Assembly: GCF_036884275.1 (NCBI RefSeq)
Contig: NZ_CP145607.1
Coordinates: forward strand, 1,723,001-1,787,000
From: Sphingomonas kaistensis
GTDB taxonomy: Bacteria > Pseudomonadota > Alphaproteobacteria > Sphingomonadales > Sphingomonadaceae
DNA: 64,000 bases
Direction of reading: 5' to 3'
The notes beneath the pieces are model-generated. The model was not told the DNA's origin. It was given only the letters and a program-made list of their open reading frames with translations, and did no database searches. Below are positions 53,323 through 64,000 of the stretch, in pieces (position 1 is the first letter of the stretch; each line of letters starts with the position of its first letter). Both the position numbers and the translations under genes were made by a program.

Positions 53323-54747
53323 ATGCCCAAAACTGACAGCGCGGCGGTAGCGCAGGTCGTCAACCCCGCCACCGGTGCGCGGGAAAACAGCTATCCCCTG
53401 ACGACGCTGGACGAGGCACTGAAGGCGGCGGAGCGCGCGAAGGCGGCGCAATTGGACTGGCGCAAGACCAGCTTCGCCGACCGTGCGGCGGTGGTCGGGA
53501 AGGCCGCCGCCCTGCTGCGCGACCGGGCGGACGATTATGCCGCGCTGATGACGCAGGAGATGGGCAAGACCCTGACCGACGGGCGCGCCGAAATCGAGAA
53601 GTGCGCGGCGCATTGCGACTGGTTCGCCAAGAATGCCGAACGCTACCTTGCCGATCAGCCGGTCGATGTGGACGGGGCAGGAGAGGTGTTTGTCACCTTC
53701 AATCCGCTTGGCGTCGTGCTTGCGGTCATGCCGTGGAATTTTCCCTTTTGGCAGGTCATCCGCTTTGCCGCACCCGCGCTGATGGCGGGCAATGGAGCGG
53801 TGCTGAAGCACGCCAGCAATGTGCCGGGCTGCGCGCTCGCGATCGAGCAGCTGTTCCGTGATGCCGGTCTTCCCGACGACCTGTTTCGCACCCTGCTGTT
53901 GCCGAGCAAGGACATCGCTCATCTGATCGAAAGTCCGCATATCGCTGCCGTCACGCTGACCGGCAGCGTCGCGGCGGGCAAGAGCGTCGCCGCAGCCGCC
54001 GGCGGTGTGCTCAAGAAGTGCGTGCTCGAGCTTGGCGGATCGGACGCCTATCTGATCCTCGACGATGCCGATCCCGCCGCCGCCGCCAAGGTCGCGGCGA
54101 CCGCGCGGATGGTGAACGGCGGCCAGAGCTGCATCGCGGGCAAGCGCTTTATCGTCGTCGAAGCCATGAAGCAGCAGTTCGAGGCCGCGTTGGTCAAGGC
54201 GATGCGAGCCTATGCGATTGGCGATCCGACCGAGGAGAACACCAAGCTCGGGCCGATGCAGAGCGTCGAGGCACGCGACGAGGTTCACGAGCAGGTCGAG
54301 AAGAGCATCGCCAACGGCGCGAAGCTCCTGCTGGGCGGCGAAATCCCGGACAAGGCGGGCGCGTGGTACCCCGCCACGGTCCTTACCGACGTCGCCGCCG
54401 GCCAGCCTGCGCATGACGAGGAAATCTTCGGACCGGTCGCGGCGATCATCACCGCGAAGGACGAGGCCGACGCCATCCGCATCGCCAACGATAGCGAATT
54501 CGGGCTCGGCTCGGGCGTGCTGACCGGCAACCTCGACCGCGGCCGCCGCATCGCCCGCGACGAACTCGACGCGGGGATGAGCTTCGTCAATGAGAATGTT
54601 CGCTCCGATCCCCGGATGCCGTTCGGCGGGGTCAAGCACTCAGGGTACGGCCGCGAATGCGCCGACTATGGCATCCGCGAGTTCGTCAATATCAAGACGG
54701 TGCTGGTGAAGCCGCTGGGATCATCCGGACAGGCAAAGGTCGAATAG
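53323..54747 (+). CDS. NAD(P)-dependent aldehyde dehydrogenase (succinate-semialdehyde type)
   Basis: This gene encodes 474 residues of the ALDH superfamily: VMPWNFPFWQV, the Rossmann motif TGSVAAGKSV, the general-base Glu236 in LELGGSDAY, and catalytic Cys270 in GGQSCIAGKR, all intact. The closest pattern is Sad/GabD-like succinate-semialdehyde dehydrogenases, but substrate is not proven. ATG 53323 is used because GAGGAG lies just upstream; GTG 53317 would overlap it. Confidence 0.93.
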   Translation: MPKTDSAAVAQVVNPATGARENSYPLTTLDEALKAAERAKAAQLDWRKTSFADRAAVVGKAAALLRDRADDYAALMTQEMGKTLTDGRAEIEKCAAHCDWFAKNAERYLADQPVDVDGAGEVFVTFNPLGVVLAVMPWNFPFWQVIRFAAPALMAGNGAVLKHASNVPGCALAIEQLFRDAGLPDDLFRTLLLPSKDIAHLIESPHIAAVTLTGSVAAGKSVAAAAGGVLKKCVLELGGSDAYLILDDADPAAAAKVAATARMVNGGQSCIAGKRFIVVEAMKQQFEAALVKAMRAYAIGDPTEENTKLGPMQSVEARDEVHEQVEKSIANGAKLLLGGEIPDKAGAWYPATVLTDVAAGQPAHDEEIFGPVAAIITAKDEADAIRIANDSEFGLGSGVLTGNLDRGRRIARDELDAGMSFVNENVRSDPRMPFGGVKHSGYGRECADYGIREFVNIKTVLVKPLGSSGQAKVE

Positions 54748-54951
54748 GGTCGCGGTCGGTAAGTACCGGGGGCCGTCGCCGCCAGACGCGTGAGCTTTCC
54801 GCTGCGATTGGCGTATTGACGGCGTTTCTTGCCGTGAGGCGAAGTCCGACTTCGCAAGCGCGGTGGCGACGGACGATGACGGGCGGCGATGCCTGACCCG
54901 GGCGGCAACGATCCCCGGCATCCGGGATGCCTGTCCGTACGTTATGAGAGC

Positions 54952-55239
54952 ATGTCGGAGACGATCGAAAGCCTTCACCAGCGAATGGAGCGCGCTGCGC
55001 TTGCACTGGATTTCGAAGAAGCGAAGCGCTGTCGCGATCGGATTGCGCTGCTGCGCGGCGGGGCGACGCCGGATGAGGCCGAGCAGGCCGACTTCGAGGG
55101 GATCAAGCGGCAGGAGCCTGGCGCGATGGGCCTCGGCACCAGCCAGCAGCGCATGACGCCGCCGCCCGGGTGGAAGCGGCCACCCAAACCCGATCCGATG
55201 ACGTCCGGGCGGTTATCACGAGGCCGCCGCCGCCCATGA
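54952..55239 (+). CDS. UVR-motif small protein
   Basis: The 95-residue protein has a UvrB/UvrC motif near its start (LHQRMERAALALDFEEAKRC), then an acidic linker and a basic Pro-rich tail with GWKRPPKPDPM. It would interact with partners through this helical hairpin, as in McsA or UvrB. The stop overlaps the next start (ATGA). Confidence 0.8.
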   Translation: MSETIESLHQRMERAALALDFEEAKRCRDRIALLRGGATPDEAEQADFEGIKRQEPGAMGLGTSQQRMTPPPGWKRPPKPDPMTSGRLSRGRRRP

Positions 55240-55490
55240 CCGCGGATGCGCGCCAGACGCTACTCACCTTTCTCGCAACGCGCGCGCCGGACGCGACCGT
55301 TTGCCCCAGCGAGGTCGCGCGGGCGATGGCTGCCGGGGAAGACTGGCGCATGGTCATGCCGGTGGTCCACTCGGCGGTCGATCGCCTGCTCGAGGAGGGC
55401 GTGATTCGGTTGAGCTGGAAAGGGCAGCAACTAGCCTCGCGTGCCGGGCCTTACCGGATCGGTATCAAAGTTCCGCGACAAGACTCATAA
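55236..55490 (+). CDS. DUF3253-family protein
   Basis: The 84-residue protein matches the DUF3253 pattern: TLLTFLATRAPDATVCPSEVARAMA, WRMVMPVVHSAVDRLLEEGVIRLSWKG, PYRIG. This is a small winged-helix-like protein of unknown role. It is coupled to the upstream UVR-motif gene. Confidence 0.85.
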   Translation: MTADARQTLLTFLATRAPDATVCPSEVARAMAAGEDWRMVMPVVHSAVDRLLEEGVIRLSWKGQQLASRAGPYRIGIKVPRQDS

Positions 55491-55510
55491 AGGATGTCGT
55501 GGCTATCGCC

Positions 55511-55540
55511 AATGTCCGCTTTGGGTGGAAAGCGGACATT
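55511..55540. repeat. 30-bp palindromic repeat, copy 1
   Basis: AATGTCCGCTTT and AAAGCGGACATT form a perfect 12-bp stem around GGGTGG. The same element recurs at 55946 and 56374, flanking the two small genes between them. Families of such short palindromes are widespread in sphingomonad genomes. Confidence 0.8.
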
Positions 55541-55558
55541 CGATATGCTCATCTCGAT

Positions 55559-55945
55559 ATGATGCGAGCCCGAAGTATCCGCAGAAAAAGAAAACTAGCG
55601 GCGTTGCTGGGCTTCGTCGGCTGCATCGCAGCAACTACATGGCTCTACGACCACCGCCATTTTGCCTTCCAATGGCCGAGGAACATCCAGCATGAAGTGC
55701 TCGGAACGACTATCGCTACTGATGACAGCCTCATCTCCAAAGAGCGGCATTTCTCTCAATTCGGCGAAGGCTTCGCGAGATGGCGTTACAAGGCCGACGC
55801 CTCTGCGTCTGACCTAAGGCGTCTTTGTGGAGAAACCGACGTGGCGACTTGCAAGTTCACCCGCTCCCGCAAAGTTGAAGACGGGGCTGATGTGTCGGTA
55901 AGCCTTTCAAGAGGCGTGCTTACCATTGAAGAGGTGTGGAACTAA
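55559..55945 (+). CDS. small hypothetical membrane-anchored protein
   Basis: This gene encodes 128 residues: a basic N-terminus, one hydrophobic segment (about 12-30, LAALLGFVGCIAATTWLY), and a soluble C-terminal part with two Cys residues (CGETDVATC) that could form a disulfide. No family is recognised. The local base composition is lower in GC than the neighbours, and palindromic repeats lie on both sides. The ATG at 55559 or 55562 could start it. Confidence 0.55.
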   Translation: MMRARSIRRKRKLAALLGFVGCIAATTWLYDHRHFAFQWPRNIQHEVLGTTIATDDSLISKERHFSQFGEGFARWRYKADASASDLRRLCGETDVATCKFTRSRKVEDGADVSVSLSRGVLTIEEVWN

Positions 55946-55975
55946 CGTCTGCTTAGGGTGGAAAGCGGACATCAC
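55946..55975. repeat. 30-bp palindromic repeat, copy 2 (diverged)
   Basis: CGTCTGCTTAGGGTGGAAAG followed by CGGACATC is a diverged copy of the 55511 element, with GGGTGGAAAGCGGACAT conserved. It lies at the end of the small membrane-protein gene and touches the 3' end of the next gene. Confidence 0.7.
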
Positions 55976-56349
55976 GGCTGGGCGGCTAACTGCTCCAACG
56001 CGTTTGATGCGGCTGCACTGACCTGCTGCCACATGGGATGGCCAGTGAACGCAATATCATCCCCGTTACCAACGCTCCCTAAGACGATCTCCAGCGCAGC
56101 TTTGAGATGCTGAATGGCAGCGACCTCAGTGTGATTCAGCAGCGTGACGCCGATGTCAGTCTCGTCCAAATCATTGTCATCGAAGAAAAAGTGAAAGACC
56201 TCGTCGATGCCAGCAGCCAATCCCTTCTCTCTTTGCGCACTCCAGAGGGTGCGCGGGTCAGATGAAGCCATTTCGTGGAGGTAGAGGACCATCTCGCTAC
56301 GACGGTGGGGCATCGAAAGCGGCAACTGGGAGTGTTCCGCTGAATCCAT
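55972..56349 (-). CDS. small hypothetical protein
   Basis: The 125-residue protein is acidic and soluble, with EVFHFFFDDNDLDETDIGVT in the middle and a C-terminal helix pair (VAAIQHLKAALEIVLGSVG). The central and C-terminal parts weakly resemble the SCO4402-type hypothetical family, which is a guess. It lies convergent to the small membrane-protein gene, between copies 2 and 3 of the palindrome. Confidence 0.6.
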   Translation of the reverse strand: MDSAEHSQLPLSMPHRRSEMVLYLHEMASSDPRTLWSAQREKGLAAGIDEVFHFFFDDNDLDETDIGVTLLNHTEVAAIQHLKAALEIVLGSVGNGDDIAFTGHPMWQQVSAAASNALEQLAAQP

Positions 56350-56373
56350 AGCGGAAGCACTAAACTACTGCGC

Positions 56374-56403
56374 AATGTCCGCAATGGGTCGAAAGCAGAC
56401 ATT
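56374..56403. repeat. 30-bp palindromic repeat, copy 3
   Basis: AATGTCCGCAATGGGTCGAA followed by AGCAGACATT is a copy of the 55511 element; the ends pair as AATGTC/GACATT with internal mismatches. It lies upstream of the gene at 55972. Confidence 0.75.
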
Positions 56404-56460
56404 TTGCGTAAGCGGCTGTTGCCGGGGTAGGGGACCGTGCACCGGTCGATCGTCCGCCCC

Positions 56461-57951
56461 CTAGAGGCACGCCTCCAGATACGGCTGGTCGAACCCGTAC
56501 TGCTTAGCCTTGTCGAGGGTATAGGGGCGAAGGCCCATGGCGCGATATTCGCCGATGATCTTGCCGTCGGCAGTTTCGTCGAGATATTCGAACTTGAACA
56601 GCTCCTGGGTGACGATGACCTCGCCTTCCATGCCGATCACTTCGGTGATGTTGGTGGTGCGGCGCGACCCGTCGCGAAGACGCTTCACCTGCACGATGAG
56701 ATCGACCGAGTCCGCGATCTGGCGGCTGATCGCTTCTTTCGGGATCTTGATGTCGCCCATCATCACCATGTTCTCCATACGCGCGAGGCATTCGCGCGGG
56801 GAGTTGGAGTGGAGGGTTGCCATCGAGCCGTCGTGACCCGTGTTCATGGCGGCCAGAAGGTCGAAACATTCCTGGCCGCGAATTTCGCCGAGGATGATCC
56901 GGTCGGGACGCATACGCAGCGCGTTGATGACGAGGTCGCGAATGGTGATCGCGCCCTGTCCCTCGAGGTTGGGCGGACGGGTTTCGAGCGGCAGCCAGTG
57001 CGGTTGCTGGAGGCGAAGTTCGGCCGCGTCTTCGATGGTGATGACGCGCTCGCCTGGGTCGATCATCTTCGACAGGGCGTTCAGCATGGTGGTCTTGCCC
57101 GAACCGGTACCGCCCGAGATGACGATGTTCATCCGCGCCGCGCCCGCGATCTTGAGGCAGGTCGCCATCTTTTCGCTCATCGAGCCGAAGCCGCGCATCA
57201 TGTCGAGCGTGATCGGCTTTTCCGAGAACTTACGGATCGAGATGGCGGTGCCCTTGAGGCTTAAGGGCGGGATGATGACGTTGACGCGGCTGCCGTCGGC
57301 AAGGCGGGCGTCGGCGAGCGGCGTGGTCTGGTCGACGCGGCGGCCGACCTTGTTCACGATCCGCTGGGCGATCTGGAACAGATGTTCCTCGTCGCGGAAC
57401 TGAATCTGGGCGAGCTGCAGCTTGCCCTTCTTTTCGATAAAGGTCTGGTCGGGGCCGTTGACCATGATGTCGCTGACCGCCGGATCGGCGAGCAGTTCCT
57501 CGAGCGGCCCGAGACCGAGCAGTTCGTCGACCAGCACCTTTTCCAGCGCGAACTGCTCGCGCCGGTTGAGGTTGATCTTGAGCTCGATCAGCACTTCCGA
57601 GATGATCGGGCGAAATTCCTCGGCCAGTTCGTCCTTGCTGAGGGTCGCGGCGGCTTCGGGATCGACGCGCTCGAGCAGGCGCGGGAGCACCTGCTCCTTG
57701 ATCCGGTGGACCGAGGCTTCGAACCCTTCCTGCCTCGACGACCCCGCATCCGCGCTGGCGTTCATGCGGTTGTTCAGCCGGTCCATCGCGCCGCCCGGTT
57801 CGACCGCCGGGGCAGCGGCAGATGCGATCTCAGGCTCGTCGATCGGCGGGAATTGCTCGCCGCCGCCCGGGGCACCGGCAGCGCCGCCCTTCATCGGACG
57901 GGCCACGCCGAAGCTTGGGCGCCCACCGCCACGCTTTCCGAATGCGCTCAT
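56461..57951 (-). CDS. cpaF: CpaF/TadA-type secretion ATPase
   Basis: The 496-residue protein has a Gly/Pro-rich N-terminal tail, then a helical domain and the secretion ATPase core: Walker A GGTGSGKTTM (about 276-285), Asp box EDAAELRLQQPHW, Walker B-type IILGEIRGQECFD and the His box MNTGHDGSMATLHSN. It is the motor of Flp/Tad pilus assembly. Other tad genes are not in the window, as the rest of this locus is to be found elsewhere. ATG 57951 begins MSAFGKRGG. Confidence 0.95.
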   Translation of the reverse strand: MSAFGKRGGGRPSFGVARPMKGGAAGAPGGGEQFPPIDEPEIASAAAPAVEPGGAMDRLNNRMNASADAGSSRQEGFEASVHRIKEQVLPRLLERVDPEAAATLSKDELAEEFRPIISEVLIELKINLNRREQFALEKVLVDELLGLGPLEELLADPAVSDIMVNGPDQTFIEKKGKLQLAQIQFRDEEHLFQIAQRIVNKVGRRVDQTTPLADARLADGSRVNVIIPPLSLKGTAISIRKFSEKPITLDMMRGFGSMSEKMATCLKIAGAARMNIVISGGTGSGKTTMLNALSKMIDPGERVITIEDAAELRLQQPHWLPLETRPPNLEGQGAITIRDLVINALRMRPDRIILGEIRGQECFDLLAAMNTGHDGSMATLHSNSPRECLARMENMVMMGDIKIPKEAISRQIADSVDLIVQVKRLRDGSRRTTNITEVIGMEGEVIVTQELFKFEYLDETADGKIIGEYRAMGLRPYTLDKAKQYGFDQPYLEACL

Positions 57952-58085
57952 GCCCGTACTGTCCCGTCTCTCTTTAAGCGAAGTTCAGCGTGGTTGATGC
58001 CACGCAAACTTTGCCAAAAAGCTAATCGGGGAAGGCGTTTCTTAACTATGCGGAGCTGCGGGCTGCCTGCTCCGGGCGCGAAGGG

Positions 58086-58346
58086 TCAGGCCTCGGCGCT
58101 CTCGGCGAGGATGGTGAGGCCGCTGTCGCCGACCTCGGCAAACCCGCCGGACACGCGGATCCGCTCGGGGGTGCCGTTGGCGGTGCGATAGACTGCCAGT
58201 TCGCCATCGCGCAGCGTGGTCATGAAGGGCGCATGGCCGGCCATCACGCCGAACTCACCCTCAGTACCGGGGACTACGACCATGTGGACGTCGTCGCTCA
58301 TCAACTGGCGCTCGGGAGTGACGAGGGTGAAGTGAAGGTCTGCCAT
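58086..58346 (-). CDS. atpC: ATP synthase F1 subunit epsilon
   Basis: This gene encodes 86 residues with the epsilon beta-sandwich ([38 protein letters not shown]) but it lacks the C-terminal helical hairpin, as in many short alphaproteobacterial epsilons. It is the last gene of the operon, 128 bp after atpD, separated by a REP-like doublet. Confidence 0.95.
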   Translation of the reverse strand: MADLHFTLVTPERQLMSDDVHMVVVPGTEGEFGVMAGHAPFMTTLRDGELAVYRTANGTPERIRVSGGFAEVGDSGLTILAESAEA

Positions 58347-58361
58347 CGCTTGTTACCTGCT

Positions 58362-58465
58362 CCCCTCCCGCGGGCGGGAGGGGCTGGGGGTGGGCCTTCG
58401 TCAATCTGAGGGATAGGCGGCCGCGAAAGACCTACCCCTCGACCCCCTCCCGCGAGCGGGAGGGG
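58362..58465. repeat. REP doublet (REPIN-like) between atpD and atpC
   Basis: Two hairpins, CCCCTCCCG-CGGGCGGGAGGGG (58362-58383) and CCCCTCCCGC-GA-GCGGGAGGGG (58444-58465), are arranged as inverted copies: the first continues with CTGGGGGTGGG, the second is preceded by CCTACCCCTCGAC. The pair encloses about 60 bp. A degenerate single copy (CCCCTCCCGCGCTGGGGAGGGG) is present at 60897-60918 between atpG and atpA. Confidence 0.8.
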
Positions 58466-58474
58466 AAGGGGCGC

Positions 58475-60882
<2,408 letters not shown>

Positions 60883-60924
60883 CTTCGTTCCTTTACCCCT
60901 CCCGCGCTGGGGAGGGGACTAGCT

Positions 60925-63011
<2,087 letters not shown>

Positions 63012-63125
63012 GCGCCCAAAGCTCCGTCAAAGATATGCAAAGCGGGGCGTCTTCGACCTTGCGATCGATCACCCCTGCCGGATTGCCGCGCCCCTAGCAG
63101 GGGGGTCGGGACGATGCAAGGCGAG

Positions 63126-63587
63126 TCACAGGTCGAGGCGGAGGAAACGGGTGAAATCGCTGGTCGGATAGCCGCCGAACGGGTCACTCGCGAGGAAGCC
63201 CGCGCGCTCGTACAGGCGGAGCGCGGCGGCGAAATCGGGCGTGGTCCCGGTTTCGAGCAGCAGGCGGTCGTAGCCGCGGGCGCAGGCTTCGGCGGTGATG
63301 GCCGCGAGAATCGCCTTGCCGGCGCCTTTGCCGAGCGCGGCCGGGTCGGTCCGCATCGACTTGATCTCTCCTTCGCCGTCCCCGAGCGCTTTCAACGCAC
63401 CGAAACCAAGGAGTTCGCCGTGCTCGCGGGCGGTGAAGAAGGTGATGGAGGGATGGGCGAGAGCCGAACCGGGGAGCACGTGGCAGGCCTCGGGCGGCGA
63501 ATGGGCGTGCATGGCGGCCACATGGAGAGCCAGCAGCGCCTGAACGTCGGGCCGGTCGAGTTCGCCTTGCGTGATGGTGATCGGCAT
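63126..63587 (-). CDS. GNAT-family N-acetyltransferase
   Basis: The 153-residue protein has the acetyl-CoA binding loop LGKGAGKAIL (about 91-100), with preceding IKSMRTDPA and following LLLETGTTPDF, LYERAGF and a C-terminal FTRFLRLDL. A GCN5-like acetyltransferase with unknown acceptor. ATG 63587 gives MPITITQGEL, with AGGAAAG upstream. It lies 114 bp from atpH, on the same strand. Confidence 0.9.
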   Translation of the reverse strand: MPITITQGELDRPDVQALLALHVAAMHAHSPPEACHVLPGSALAHPSITFFTAREHGELLGFGALKALGDGEGEIKSMRTDPAALGKGAGKAILAAITAEACARGYDRLLLETGTTPDFAAALRLYERAGFLASDPFGGYPTSDFTRFLRLDL

Positions 63588-63686
63588 GGCGCCTTTCCTA
63601 AACCGGTGCGCGCGGCGGGGCGAGGTGAAGCTTTGACCGCAATATTCGGGACGCGCCCGGCGCTCGGGCTTGGTAGAAGCGTTGGC

Positions 63687-64000
63687 ATGATCGACGAACA
63701 ATCGGCGTGGGAAGCCTTCGAGGCGAGAGACCGCAAGGCGGACGACCGTTTCGTCGTGGTCGTCAGCACCACCCGCATCTACTGCCGTCCTTCATGCCCG
63801 GCACGGCGCCCGCGGCGCGAGCATGTTCGCTTCTTCCCCACCGGCGAAGAGGCGGTCACCGCCGGCTATCGCGCTTGCCTGCGCTGCACGCCCGATACGG
63901 TGGCGCGGGACCGGGCGGCGGTGGCTGCCGCCCTGACGCTGCTGGAGCAGGCGGAAGAAAAGCTGTCGCTTGACGCGCTGGCGAGTGCGGTCGGTTATGC
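63687..64000 (+). CDS. ada: Ada-type methyltransferase/regulator, truncated at window edge
   Basis: The 104 visible residues form the N-terminal Ada domain, with the four zinc-site Cys residues in YCRPSCPAR and ACLRC, followed by the start of an AraC-type helix-turn-helix (EEKLSLDALASAVGY). In Ada the Cys in the first pair accepts methyl groups from phosphotriesters in damaged DNA and triggers the adaptive response. The gene continues past 64000; it could be full Ada or an AlkA-fused form. Confidence 0.88.
   Translation, partial: MIDEQSAWEAFEARDRKADDRFVVVVSTTRIYCRPSCPARRPRREHVRFFPTGEEAVTAGYRACLRCTPDTVARDRAAVAAALTLLEQAEEKLSLDALASAVGY

Overview
The window is GC-rich alphaproteobacterial DNA, most likely from a sphingomonad (Sphingomonadaceae). 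The evidence is the gene content: an atpHAGDC operon, a CpaF-type ATPase, a caa3-type oxidase, tandem Tat-exported ferritin-like proteins beside a reduced virB cluster, archaic chaperone-usher pili with spore-coat-U subunits, an alphaproteobacterial LexA box (GTTC-N7-GTTC) upstream of recA, and recurrent palindromic repeats.

Left part (1 to about 20.57 kb) is an accessory island. It holds a 5'-truncated hypothetical gene, a remnant that looks like the end of an IS21-type element, a fused HsdM/HsdS-like protein whose methylase motifs are degenerate, and two hypothetical or SH3-type genes. The centrepiece is a four-gene operon at 4177-14226 in which every junction overlaps by 4 bp. It encodes a ClpB-like AAA+ ATPase, a radical SAM protein, a 2090-residue zinc-ribbon/pseudokinase/SF1 helicase/Vsr-like nuclease, and a helical partner. 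This is the best candidate for an undescribed (Mokosh-related) conflict system. It is followed by a secreted SNase, a gene fragment, an AT-richer three-gene cassette (membrane protein, OmpA-domain protein, large beta-rich protein), and a three-gene operon ending in an Xre/MbcA/ParS-type protein. The island ends at a 45-nt 3' fragment of tRNA-Val(GAC), a typical integrase attachment site.

Middle part (20.6-46.2 kb): on the minus strand, two ferritin-like genes run almost without gap into virB1-2-3-4-6-9-10-11 (no virB5, virB7, virB8 or virD4 seen), with a Crp/Fnr-type regulator diverging from them. Next come an outer-membrane barrel protein, a four-gene archaic pilus operon (subunit, chaperone, usher, subunit), a thiolase, and a respiratory block: DUF2231 protein, sorbosone-dehydrogenase-like lipoprotein, CtaG, cytochrome b561, two cytochromes c, a CoxB-cytochrome c fusion and a subunit I/III fusion.

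Right part (46.2-64 kb) is mostly core: a 1533-residue RTX-type extracellular nuclease, recA, a SIMPL-domain protein, an aldehyde dehydrogenase, UVR-motif and DUF3253 small proteins, two small hypothetical genes punctuated by three copies of a 30-bp palindrome, cpaF, the F1 part of ATP synthase with a REP-doublet between atpD and atpC, a GNAT acetyltransferase, and the start of an Ada-type gene cut by the window edge.
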